DNA of 64,000 nt from Lycium barbarum. Taxonomy: Eukaryota; Streptophyta; Magnoliopsida; Solanales; Solanaceae. Position 1 is the first letter of the stretch. Every line of letters starts with the position of its first letter. Shown here in pieces: positions 48,186-59,456 of the stretch. The stretch lies in the NCBI RefSeq assembly GCF_019175385.1, contig NC_083340.1, positions 18,178,336-18,242,335 on the forward strand, read 5' to 3'. The translations under genes and the position numbers were made by a program. The notes below the pieces were generated by a model. The model saw only the letters and a program-made list of their open reading frames with translations. It did not search any database and had not been told where the DNA came from.

Positions 48186-51100
48186 ATGGATGCTTTCTCT
48201 TCTACGTTCCTTTCTACATTATCACAACACCCTAAATCTCTTCTTTCTCCTTATAATTATTCTCCCAATTCACCATCTTCTCCTACTCTAAAAGTTTCCT
48301 CCGTTAGAATTGAAGAAAGGCCACAAACTACCACTACTAGAACAAAACCACAAGAGAAGCCAACCCCTTCACCACCAAAACCAACTCCAAAAAGAGAATT
48401 ACCTATAAAACCAATACCCTCAAGAAAACCTCTAGAACCATCATTTCCCTCCGTTATTTTCAATGCATTTGACGATTTCGTAAATACTTTCATTGATCCT
48501 CCTTTGAGATCTTCTGTTGATCCAAGGTATGTTCTCTCTGACAATTTCGCTCCAGTGGACGAGCTTCCTCCTACTGAATGCGAAGTAGTGGAAGGCTCCC
48601 TTCCACCTTGCCTGGACGGCGCGTACATCCGAAATGGCCCTAACCCTCAATATCTTCCACGTGGACCTTACCATCTTTTTGACGGAGACGGAATGCTTCA
48701 CTCTATTAGAATTTCTCAAGGCAAAGCTACACTCTGCAGCCGATACGTTAAAACTTACAAGTACACCATTGAACGTGATGCCGGTTCTCCGGTTATCCCT
48801 AATGTGTTCTCCGGTTTCAACGGTCTAACAGCCTCGGCCGCGCGTGGTGCTATTACCGCGGCTCGAGCAATTGCAGGACAATTCAATCCCACAAATGGTA
48901 TAGGCCTAGCAAACACAAGCTTGGCTTTATTCGGGGGTAAACTTTTCGCTATTGGTGAATCTGATTTACCATATGCAATAAAAATAGCCCCAGATGGTGA
49001 TATTATTACCCTCGGCCGTCACGACTTTGACGGAAATCTTTTCATGAGCATGACAGCACATCCCAAAATCGACCCAGAAACTAACGAGGCTTTTGCTTTC
49101 CGTTATGGCCCGATGCCTCCGTTTTTAACTTACTTTCGTATCCAACCAAACGGTACGAAAACCCCGGACGTGCCAATATTCTCCATGACACGTCCGTCAT
49201 TTCTTCATGATTTTGCAATCACGAAGAAATACGCCATATTTTCGGACATACAAATAGGAATGAACCCAATTGAGTTAATCAGGGGTGGTTCACCCGTGGG
49301 TGCTGACTCGGGGAAAATCCCCCGACTTGGCGTAATTCCACGTTACGCCAAGGACGAGTCGAAAATGAGGTGGTTTGATGTGCCAGGGTTTAATATTGTA
49401 CACGCGATAAACGCGTGGGATGAGGACGGTGGTGATACGATAGTGTTGCTGGCACCGAATATATTATCGGTGGAACATACACTAGAGAGAATGGATATGA
49501 TACATGCATGTGTTGAGAAAGTGAAGATAGATTTGAAGACAGGAATGGTGAGCAGACATCCTGTTTCTACCAGGAATCTTGACTTTGGAGTCATCAATCC
49601 TGCTTATGTTGGGAAGAATAACAAGTACGTATTAATTAACATTCATAAGTAATTAAATTAGAGCTTAATTTTTAATATTGACAGTGCAAAATAACTTTTA
49701 TACACTTAGATCACTTAAAAGATAACTATATGTAATTGTTCATAATTATATTAGTGGGACCAATAAATTCAAAAAAAAAAAAAGGTAGTTCAACTGCTAC
49801 AACGGGTCAAAATAATATGATCGTGTAAAAAAAATTGTCTGTTGTTAGTGTATATGTATATGAGTAATATCCATCAATTTAAATGTCAGTGAGGGATATA
49901 TTTAGACCGAAAGTATAACAGAAGAGACATATTTGGAGCGAAAGTATAACGAGGGGTATATTTAAACCATTTCTAATAGTGTTGGGTAATTTGCACGATT
50001 GCCTTTCATACGGACTGGTCTTTAATTTTTGTCCCTCAATTCGCGGGTATTTAATTTTTGCCCCTCAATTTGCTGGTTTTTAATTTTTGTCCTTAGCTTA
50101 AAAAGGTGGCCGAAACTACCCCGAGGTTCTGAAATCCAGCAGAGTCAAAAATAATAATAATTTCGCAGTTTCTATGAACCTATGCCTATTCAGGCAAAGT
50201 TACATAGAATTTATGCCAGAGAAGATAGACTTTTCCTTAAGGCATAACTAAAAGTCTGCCGGAGACGGTAGACTTTGCCTTATAAGGCAAACTTTTAGTT
50301 ATTCCTTAAGGCAAAATCTGCCGCACAAGACAGACTTTTTGCAAAAGCCTTACCTTGCGATTTTTTTTTTGACTGGGCGGGGTCAACCTAGAATCTCATG
50401 GTATTTTCGACTACCTTTTTAAGCGAAGGGTAAAAATTAAAGACCAGCAATTTGAGGGGCAAAAATTAAAGACCACCCCAAAAGAAGGGCAATTCGCGCA
50501 AAAAAATGATAGTGCAAGAGTATATTTGGCCCTTTTCCGTTTTGTAAATATATACAATAATTACCGAAATCAATTTTACTTTTGGATTTTCTTATTAGTA
50601 AATTAAAATTCATAACTTTTTTAATGGGTTTGAAATTGAGACCTCCCTAATTTGTCTGACCTTAATCACTAAGTGATAGCTTAGTTAGGTAATTAAAGAC
50701 GTAAATATTTAGCATTTATTACTACCATATATAAGGGAGAATCCCTAACTTTTGTAGTCCTCATATGATTTTTTTGTCCATTTTACTCGCAAATGAAGCT
50801 TTAATTACCTTAGAAGTTATCACCTATTTTCGTAAATTTAAATAACTATATGGGCTTTTTAATGTTACAAAGATATGATGTGTAAAAGGTGATAGTGACG
50901 CTACAAAAATCTATTTTTCAACCAAATTTAAATGTGTTTTTATCCATTTTAGTTTTACTCTTAATTGGAGCTTTAATTACCTTGTAAGTTCTCACCTATT
51001 TTGGTAAATCTGAATAACTATATGGGCATTTTAACGCTACAAGGGGTGATGATGCGGATAAGGTGATAGTGACAATACAAAAAAAATCTATTTATTCAAC

Positions 51101-52816
51101 CAAATTTTAAATTATTTAAAAAATTTGTTGTCTTTCTTTTATGTGGAAATGATTATTAAATGTGTTTCAAATTAATTTTTCCTATAAAATTTATTATAGA
51201 CAAGTAAAAATATTATCGTGACATTCTCTTTCTACATGCTTAATTATTAAATTGAAAATTATTTTTCTTTATAGTTAAAAATATTTGAAAAAAGTAATAC
51301 ATACACGTTTAAGAAATTACAATATAAATTTCTTTAAAAATAAATTAAATTAAGAAAAAATAAAACATAAATAATTTCTTAACATGTTTTTTTAAGGAAA
51401 AGGAAAGATTAAAGTAAGAAAAACAAATAATTTCATTAACTTTTCAATTACTTTTGTATGATTTAATTTGAAGGAATATCTACAAAAAGTTGTCATATCA
51501 AGACTTTTACTTATTTAATTTTAAATGTTATTTTTATTTATAAGTTAACTTCATTGACGTCATCATACAATAATTTGTTACATCAAATATTTTTTATATT
51601 ACTTGAATATCGTGAATATTTTATTCTTTTCCAAAGATAGGTTAGCCAATATACGTTTAATTGAAGGGGGAAAAAAGTTAATCCAACATATGGTAAAACT
51701 AAATTTGAATCATTAAAGACTTTAACTTCAAAAATTTCAGTATAATAAAAAGGAGAAGAACTTTGGTGCATGCATTTGTTTGAAAATAAAAAGGAAGTCT
51801 AAATATACTCTAAGTTAAATGTTGTTTCTATCTTTTTTTAATTTTTTATATATGATTCAATATTTTAGAAATATTGAGAAATTATCGAACTACATTTACA
51901 ACTAATATAATATTTTAAAAACAGAACAAAAAGCAAGAATAGCAAAAAAAAAATACACAAAAAGGATTGTAAATATAAATTTTAATGTAGTTTGAAGCTC
52001 GGGCCAACTGACCCTAGTATTATATTAGAATAGGGGATACATCTTAGTATGGATTATGAATGGTTTATGTGATATAGCTCAGTACTTCCACTAATTGGAT
52101 AGAACAAATCACCCATATATCACTATCATAAATTTATAGTGTATTATCTGGCCATGTAGGTAGGTCCTTTATGTCTGGTGAATAGGTCGTTTAATGACTG
52201 ATCACATGATTCAGCAAAAACCACACCAACCACGCTATCCTATATTTAGCAATTCCTCATAATTTCTTCTGAGAAAAAATACCAACCATGTAAAGTTCCC
52301 ATCTTCCAAGTAAATTAATATCTATGAGAAAAAAATTACCCTGTCCGCATAATTTAATTTAACCATCTGTAGAATTTTTTGAGTTACTTAGATGTCGACA
52401 TTTATTATATGACTTGTCAGTGCATAAACTTTTTTCCGTTTTACTACTCTTGTAGGTATGTATATGCAGCCATTGGGGACCCTATGCCAAAGGTAACAGG
52501 GGTAGCAAAATTAGACGTATCCGTAGCAGAAACAGATCGTCGCGATTGCATAGTGGCATGCCGACTATTTGGAGAAGGCTGCTTCGGTGGTGAGCCATTT
52601 TTTGTGGCTAAAGATGCAAACAATCCTGATGCTGATGAAGATGATGGCTACGTAGTGTCATATGTGCACAATGAGAAGACAGGGGAATCAAGATTTTTGG
52701 TCATGGATGCAAAGTCCCCTAATCTTGACATTGTGGCTGCTGTCAAATTGCCTCATCGTGTGCCTTATGGTTTTCACGGGCTTTTCGTACGGGAAAGTGA
52801 TCTTAATAAGCTGTAG
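48186..52816 (+). CDS. CCD4: carotenoid cleavage dioxygenase 4 (two exons)
   Basis: Exons are 48186-49624 and 52456-52816; the splice (CAA|gtacgt...tgtag|GTAT) keeps the frame and gives NNKYVYAAIGDPMPKVTG. The predicted protein has 599 residues, normal for plant CCD4. CCD4 enzymes are non-haem iron dioxygenases of plastids, often in plastoglobules. They cleave carotenoids, typically at 9,10 or 9',10', and so lower carotenoid content and release apocarotenoids such as beta-ionone. All four iron-binding His are visible: His292 (MTAHPK), His341 (SFLHDF), His406 (VHAINAW) and His587 (YGFHGLFV). Residues 1 to about 40 are Ser-rich and poor in acidic residues, as in transit peptides, and a Pro/Lys-rich linker follows to about residue 85. 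The start at 48186 has A at -3 and G at +4. An in-frame ATG at 48030 would add 52 residues but has a weak context. No defect is visible. Substrate preference cannot be told from sequence. Confidence 0.95.
49982..50506. mobile_element. MITE in the CCD4 intron
   Basis: The two ends are roughly inverted: TTTGCACGATTGCC...TTTAATTTTTGCCCCTCAATTTGC on the left and GCAATTTGAGGGGCAAAAATTAAAGACC...GGCAATTCGCGCAAA on the right. The candidate 8-bp duplication is TAATAGTG (49974-49981) and TGATAGTG (50507-50514), one mismatch, suggesting hAT. It sits inside an older repeat whose halves are at about 49890-49981 and 50515-50540. There is also an internal hairpin family based on AAGGCAAA and AGACTTTTGCC (50170-50350). 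Confidence 0.7.
50776..51107. repeat. tandem duplication (about 166 bp) in the CCD4 intron
   Basis: Two consecutive paragraphs share TCCATTTTA, GAGCTTTAATTACCTT, CACCTATTTT-GTAAAT, AATAACTATATGGGC, GGTGATAGTGAC and CAACCAAATTT in the same order. The divergence is clear, so the duplication is not recent. Confidence 0.8.
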
Positions 52817-53149
52817 ATATAGTTAAAATTGATTGATGAAAATACTTATAACCTATGTTTTCTTTGTTCCTCAACATCATATTGAAGATGTTGTGGTTCA
52901 AAGTTATAATATGTATATGTATATAGGCCGATTCCTCTTGAAAATAATACTTTAATACGAAGTCCAATGTGCCCCCTCTTCTTTTTGTAATTACAAAGTG
53001 ATGAATGGAATTGGCAGGGTATTACCAGCCCAAACACCGAAGGCACTACCTAAACGTGATGGCAATTTTTGGTTTGTTTTTTCATTTTTTTTTTTAAAAT
53101 ACTGGAACAACAATTAAAATGTCATTTGTGTTAAGCATACATAGGGTCT
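52817..53149 (+). other. CCD4 3' flank
   Basis: The stop codon is followed by AT-rich sequence. AATAATACTTTAATA near 52943 could hold a plant-type polyadenylation signal. CAACATC...GATGTTG at 52872-52893 is a small inverted repeat. No further gene. Confidence 0.45.
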
Positions 53150-54966
53150 TGTTAACCTACTACAAGAAGGTCGTAGGTTAGCAATATCCTCATTTTTACT
53201 TTTCCTTAAATACCCTTACCAACACACTAACAATATATTGACATGAGGGGCTTTGTTGTCTTTTACTCAAAATCCCAATTTTCTAATGATTCCCGCTTTC
53301 ATTTCTTCCCTCCCTTGTTCATGGTCAAACACCAGCAATAAATTAAGCTAAAATTGACCGTCGCAAGCAAAAATCTTTCAAGGAAGAAGAAGACAAATAT
53401 TTTGGGGAAAATTTTCAACTACTTCATATCAAATGAGAACTGCCATATACAATGCTAGCCCACTGCCAGTGAAAATATCTAATCTACTAACTACACTTAG
53501 TCTAAGTTAATACAGCAATTAACTTAACTAACCATCTAACAGCTCATGCACAATTGTCATAACTTTCAGCTGTGCAGTAACTAACTGACTGGGTTTTTAA
53601 ATGAGTTGTCCATGAACTAACTGAGTCAATTTATATGTTCTTTTATAAATGAGTGTCAATGAATTGGGGAATTATGACTGGGTTTTTAAAAAGAACATAA
53701 ATAAACTGAGTAGCTATAATTTCACCTAGGAAAAAACAACTTAGATAGAACACATAATTGTTAGGTCGAAATAAACTGGTAGAGTTTGTAGCGTCTTGTT
53801 TGTTTAGATTTTGAGTTTTGTGTTTACATTTTCAGATTATAAAAATAAATAGGTTAAATTTAATTTAGCTTTTGATTGTTGGGTTTACATTTTCTGATTA
53901 TAACAATGAAACTGGTCAGATTTTATTTAGCTTTTGATTGTTGATTTCACATTTTCCGATTATAACAAAGAAATTGATTAGACTTGGCTTAGCTTTTAAT
54001 TGTTGGATTTATATTTTCAGATTGTAACAAAGAAATTGATTAGATTTAATTTAGATTTGATTGTTGGATTTATTGGCTTGAAAAGACTGGAAATTTCTTT
54101 TTGAGAGAAAAAAAATTGCCGAGAGAGAGACACACACAGAAGTAGGACTGGACATAAATACCGAAAATCGAAAAATTAAAAAACCGAACCGAACCGAATT
54201 TCAAGAAACCGAAACCGAACCGAACTAGTTTGGTTCGGTGTCCACCTTAAAAAAACCGAAACCGAAATAGCCGAACCGAACCAAAAAACCAAAATTTAAT
54301 ACATTACCCAAAAAATTAAAATAGTCCACGCCCATTAAGTTTAAGCAAAAAAAAAAAAAAAAAAAACCCAATTGTAACAAGTCTTCTTTTGCTTTTGTAT
54401 CCCTAATTTTCCACTTCAATTGAGAAAATCAAATATCTTTAACAAAGAAATGTGACTAGGATGTGTCTTTAGGATTAATGTATGTCCTTTATGTGTTTTT
54501 TTAATTATTCTTACTGTATCTATATAACACATAGTAATCATATATTATTGTTATGGTTTTCTATTCTTGTGTATCCTGTTTGTTTGATTTTGATTTTACT
54601 TTGTCAGTTTTATGTTTTGTTGCTTTTGAGAATATGAATTAGAGTAAATGGAATCGCTTCTAATATCATATCAAAAAAATCGAATTGAAAAACCCGAAAC
54701 CGAAAGAACCGAACCGAACTAGTTTGGTTCGGTGTCCATCTTCAAAAAACCATAACCGAAATAGTCGAACCGAAGTTCGATAAAATCGAACCGAAGAACC
54801 GAACGCCCACCCCTACACAGAAGATGAGAAGAAATGAGGGGATTTTGGTAGAAGAAAAAAAGGTCCCCATATTTAACGTGTTGCATCATATAGTAAGGGT
54901 ATTTCAGTGAATCAAAAAGTGGGTACAATACTAACTTACTATCTTAATGTAGTAGATTAGCAAAAC
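53150..54966. mobile_element. foldback-like element A (interrupted)
   Basis: The left end reads TAACCTACTACAAGAAGGTCGTAGGTTAGCAATATCC, then CTTAAATACCCTTACC. The right end, reverse complemented, reads CTAATCTACTACATTAAGATAGTAAGTTAGTATTGTACCC, then CTGAAATACCCTTAC, so there are TIRs of at least 70 bases that themselves contain a small palindrome. The interior is non-coding and carries a hAT-type MITE at 54143-54815. The exact ends and target duplication could not be fixed. Confidence 0.55.
54143..54815. mobile_element. hAT-type MITE (673 bp)
   Basis: It is flanked by perfect CACAGAAG duplications (54135-54142 and 54816-54823). The ends are TAGGACTGGAC and GCCCACCCCTA. The interior is built from many CCGAACCGAA and TTCGGTTCGG units, so it can fold extensively. 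Non-coding. Confidence 0.88.
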
Positions 54967-55238
54967 CCACTTTTTGATTCATTTTTTTTTAATGACAAGA
55001 AAACCCGTAATCGCTACTCTTTGGATGTGCACAAGACAAATTTCTCTCTTATGCAATAGCCCGCAATTTCCATCAATATGATTCTCAATTTCCTCACCTC
55101 TTCTTCTCTTTATTTTAAGAGAATTTTCCTCTTTTAGCCCTTCTTTCTCATTCATGTAAACTCAAAGAGAATTCATATCGAAAAATCAGAACCGAATCAA
55201 CTGAGTGAATTCAAAAATATTCTAGCCAAACTGTGATG

Positions 55239-56130
55239 TAGGGGTGTCAATGGTACGGTTCGTGGCGGTTATTTTATAAAATTTATACCGTACCAATTTT
55301 TCGGTTATTTCATTTTGTATAACCAAAATTAGACTTTTCGAAACCATCCCATCATGTCGGTTTCTTTTCGGTATCGGTACGGTTTGGTTAATTTTCGGTT
55401 TTTTTTTTTTTAAAAAAAAATCATATTACAATCACTAGTAAAATTAGTTAAGACACAATATCATACATACTTCTATAGGACTTTGACAAAAACTCTCTAG
55501 ATATTTTTACTGATTAAAAGGTGATGAATCAAGAAAACATGAAAGACAACAAAAATAGATATTGAGCCCTCTATTTTACGGTAGTGTAAAATAATATTAA
55601 GCAAAAACAAAAGATATATTTTAGATCGCTCGAGGGGGAAAAGTCAATCAAGAATTAGATTCAAGAACCGAGACTACTTAGATTAAGTATCCAATAAGAG
55701 AATTTAAAACCATATGACAGGAAAGATATCTAATACCTTGTAGCTTACTAGTTACTACTAGACTCGAGATGTTAGAACTAATTGAATTTCAATAGGACTA
55801 ATATAATAGGCTTAGAGTTGGAACTTGAGGTGTTAATTATGTTGCCAGCTTCTAGTCATTTTCATCATCCCAAACCCAAAGCGAAAATTTTAATATTTTA
55901 TTACATTTAAATTTAATATATAAAATATATTTTACACATATAAACTTATTCGTTTCGGTTCGGTATTTTTTCGGTTTATTTTTATAAAATTAAAAACCTA
56001 CCTAATTATTCGGTACGGTTATAAATTTATATAAAAATCGTCGATTTTATTAAAAGAAATCTAAAAATCGGTTCGGTACGGTACTGTTCGGTCGGTTAAG
56101 TCAGTTTTTTGAAAACCATTGACACCCCTA
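55239..56130. mobile_element. hAT-type MITE (892 bp)
   Basis: Perfect CTGTGATG duplications flank it (55231-55238 and 56131-56138). The ends are TAGGGGTGTCAATGG and CCATTGACACCCCTA, a perfect 15-bp inverted repeat. The interior contains CGGTTCGGTACGG-type subterminal repeats and no transposase. Confidence 0.93.
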
Positions 56131-56235
56131 CTGTGATGTGTAATCGATTATAACCAGAGACCCCTTTTGATTAGTTCAAGAACCATTTTATTAGATTCAT
56201 GACTAAACTATGATTGGAATTTTTGTTTTTGCTAC

Positions 56236-57132
56236 TAGTGTTTTAAAAGGCAGTTTCAGGGCTCGCCCCGGGGCGAGGCACTGACAAAACGCCCCGGGAC
56301 TCACGTTCGGGACATAGTTCCTGTGAGGCTTACGCCTCAAGCGCCCAATTGTATGCCCTAAACACGCCTAACGCCCAACGCTCGGGGCTCGCCTAACCGT
56401 TCTTACTTATATGTTAAATTCCTTAATTAGAATCATTGACCCTTATAATTCTTTAACAAATGAATGATACTTAATAGTTTTTCATTTATAGAAATAAGAA
56501 TATTAGGTATAACTCAAATAACAAGTCGTAGTATTGCATACATTTGAGAACATCGTGAAAGTGAATATCATTTTATATTTCTTTTAAAAATAAATAACCG
56601 AATTGTACATTTTTACTTGTCATTAGTCTTTTGTCCTATGTATCAAAATTATCATATTTTATTATTTCGCTATTTGAAAGTGATTTTATTTTTATTTCTG
56701 AAGGAGTTACGTTTTAATTATAATACTGAGATAAAATGAATAGTATGATAGCAATATGTTTTTAAGAAATTGTGATTTTTTCATTCCTTGAAAGTTAAGA
56801 TGTTATAGTTGATTTGCATTTCATAATAACTTTTATTTCATTGTATTGTTTATACTCATAAAATTATATTATATATAATTACAAGTTGTAAGTGACGTAT
56901 AATGGATTGTTTTGATTAGTGTTTTTTTTTAGGATCAAGCATTATATATATATTTCTTTTATTTTTTTTTATGTAATTTTACCTATTCAAAAGTATTTAT
57001 TTCAATTATATTATTTTATGAAATACTAAAAATTAAATACTCATGGGACTTACGCCCCGTGCCTCGGGGCTTACGCCTCGCTGAGGCATATATAAAACGC
57101 CTCGCCTTACTATCCCGCCTTTTAAAACACTA
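56236..57132. mobile_element. hAT-type MITE (897 bp)
   Basis: Perfect TTTGCTAC duplications flank it (56228-56235 and 57133-57140). The ends are TAGTGTTTTAAAAGGC and GCCTTTTAAAACACTA, a perfect 16-bp inverted repeat. The subterminal parts are GC-rich (GGGGCGAGGC, GCCTCGGGGC) around an AT-rich core. Confidence 0.93.
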
Positions 57133-57411
57133 TTTGCTACTCATTAAAAATTGGTAAGTGAGAAAAGAAGTTTAAGCCATGGGAATATAGTAGATTTGCG
57201 TCTCTTCATCTCGATAGAACAGAAGATTTCTGAAAGAGCAATGACCAAACATGACTACTGTTCATCCTCCACACTCAGACCCAAATGAAAAACTTTAAAA
57301 CTCAAACTCAAAAGAATTTACACCTAATCTGATCACCAATTAAAGCTAAACATGGAGGCATCCAAACGGCTATGGCATCAGTTGCGGCATCAGAAGAAGT
57401 CGATACTCAAG

Positions 57412-57598
57412 TAGTGGCGGATCCAGGATTTTCATTCAGGGATTCGGAAAATAAGAAGAAGCTAAATATAATTTATTCAGGGTGTTCAAAAGTTAATATA
57501 TGCACATAAACACAAAATATTTATTCTATATATACACTGTAATTTTTTGCCGAGGGTGTTCGGGTGAACACCCTCGGCCCTCTTTAGATCCGCCCCTA
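57412..57598. mobile_element. hAT-type MITE (187 bp) with partial tandem copy of its right end
   Basis: The ends TAGTGGCGGATC and GATCCGCCCCTA are inverted with one mismatch. TACTCAAG flanks it at 57404-57411 and 57599-57606. A 47-base copy of its right end (57607-57653) follows, with a third TACTCAAG at 57654-57661. Confidence 0.9.
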
Positions 57599-58189
57599 TA
57601 CTCAAGCAGGGTGTTCGGATGAACACCCTCGGCCCTCTTTAGATCCGCCCCCGTACTCAAGCTATGAGAAGGAGGGCAGAAGGAATGAATCTTTTTTTTT
57701 TTGTAATTCCAAAAAGGTCCCTGAATTTTAATAATGGAAAAAAAAAGTGAAGACATTTAAGGGAATCAAAAGATAGGTACAATGCTAACTTACTGCCTTC
57801 ATGCAGTAGGTTAGCAAAACTATATATATATATTTACTTTGATTTGCAAATATCAAAGTAAACGCCTAAAATTTATGCATTAATGTTTTGCTTAAGGCAA
57901 ACATGAAGCTCTTGTGACTACAAGAAGGGTATTTGGCAACTTTAAAGTATATACGATAAGATTTTTAAGTTATATGGGTTGGTGAAACTAAGTTCGTCGA
58001 AGGAAGTGAAATATAAGTTGTGTTTGAGAAAGATTTTATGGTTATCGAGCCAACAGTTAGTAAGGTCTTGAGGATGAGTCATACGGTTCCTTGTATTGTT
58101 AATAAAGTGTTAAACAAGTGTTAAGAAGGTTCCGTAAGGATCGGAGATCAAACGAATCAACGAGCTTAGTTCCGAAAAAGAGGGGATTA

Positions 58190-58335
58190 TACGCCCATTT
58201 ATACAGCCCGTATAAATTATACTATCCGTATAATGGACCGTATAGCCTGTCCAGAGAAGGGTCATCCACTGGAAGTATTATACGGTCACATATACGGACC
58301 GCATAAGTTATACGGACCGTATATGTGTCCATATA
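58190..58335. repeat. cluster of TATACGGNCCGTATA palindromes
   Basis: TATACGGACCGTATA is perfect at 58309-58323. Variants lie at 58291-58305 (TATACGGACCGCATA) and around 58200-58246 (ACAGCCCGTATAA, AATGGACCGTATAG). This corresponds in position to the TTTACGGNCCGTAAA cluster of the solo LTR at 7592-7856. Confidence 0.85.
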
Positions 58336-59456
58336 ACATCGACGGGCAGATTTTTAAATGTTATAAAAAGAGGCCCCAAGTTCATTTTGACCATTTTTCA
58401 TCTTCTCCAACTTTCTCAAAACCTCTAGAACTCTCTCTATATCATACCAACATAAATCCAAGAGAAATCAAAGATCAAATACCAAAACTCAAGAGAATTA
58501 GGAGTAGACAAGCTTATTAGGGTTTGTAGAAGGCAAGATTTTCTTTGGAATTGAAGTTGGGATTTCTCTCAAGTGAATAATGTTCATCCAAAGATCATTT
58601 TTATATGGTTAAAGGCGAGTTTTACATTTATTTCATTTCATTAAGAGTATTTGGTTGTTGAATAACTTGAATGAAGGAAGGAAGAAGAGTATGAAGCTCA
58701 AACATGGATTTAAGGACACTCTTGAATACTAACTTGACTTGAGTCGTAATTCTTAGTATAAGATGAGTATAATCTTGTTATGAATGATGCTAAAGATGAT
58801 ATGTTTTCTATGATGATGATTATTTTATGGTTAAAAGTCTCAAGTTATGAGATCAATGATGATGTGATAGTATTGAGCTATCTTATTGACTTTCTCAATT
58901 TTATTCATTGTTGTTGGTGTCACCTTATAATAATTGTTCCTTCAAGGTGAGATAGAACGATGATGATTATTCCATAATATAATCGGAGGTTACCGACCTT
59001 ACGTCACTCCGATAGAGTAATAGCTTTCTTTGGGCTCTCATGCATGCTACTTATGTTATTATATATATATATATATGGGGGAAGGCGAGGCATTATAGAC
59101 GCATGGCCACCTGATCAGCTGGTATATTAGGATATCGTTCCGGACGCAGGACATATGGTTAAATGGATCGGGCTGTTCGTTCCTTGGCACTATTATGTAT
59201 ATAATACATAGATGGATCGGGCCGTTCGTTCCGCGGCAAAATGATATGCTTTTGGATCAAGCTGCACGTTTTGCAGCAATTCTATTTTATGTATATGTAT
59301 ATGAGAAATGTTTTTATGAAAGGAAAGTTAAGCACGCATGGTATCTACCTTAAGAGGCAATCATATGTACATGTTATTTCCTTACCTCATGTTATGCTTT
59401 ATATTTCTCATTATGTTATTTTTCATGTTCGGTGTCTCTTACTATATTATTATTCG

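Larger units (their letters stand above)
49625..52455 (+). other. CCD4 intron (2831 bp)
   Basis: The donor is GTACGT and the acceptor is a pyrimidine-rich tract ending TTGTAG. The intron is AT-rich and contains a MITE (49982-50506) and a tandem duplication (about 50776-51107). Elsewhere I see only AT-rich sequence. Confidence 0.93.
54925..57820. mobile_element. foldback-like element B (interrupted), abutting A
   Basis: The left end at about 54925-54985 (CTAACTTACTATC...AGCAAAACCCACTTTTTGATTC) mirrors the right end at about 57764-57820 (GAATCAAAAGATAGGTACAATGC...GTAGGTTAGCAAAAC). Three hAT-type MITEs are nested inside; removing them leaves under about 0.9 kb. It shares its left terminus with the right terminus of element A. 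Confidence 0.5.

Noticed and set aside
48257..48719. Minus-strand ORFs opposite CCD4 exon 1
   Set aside because: Antisense shadows of a well-supported coding exon.
52872..52893. CAACATC...GATGTTG inverted repeat after CCD4 as a terminator
   Set aside because: Nuclear plant genes do not end at hairpin terminators; probably chance.
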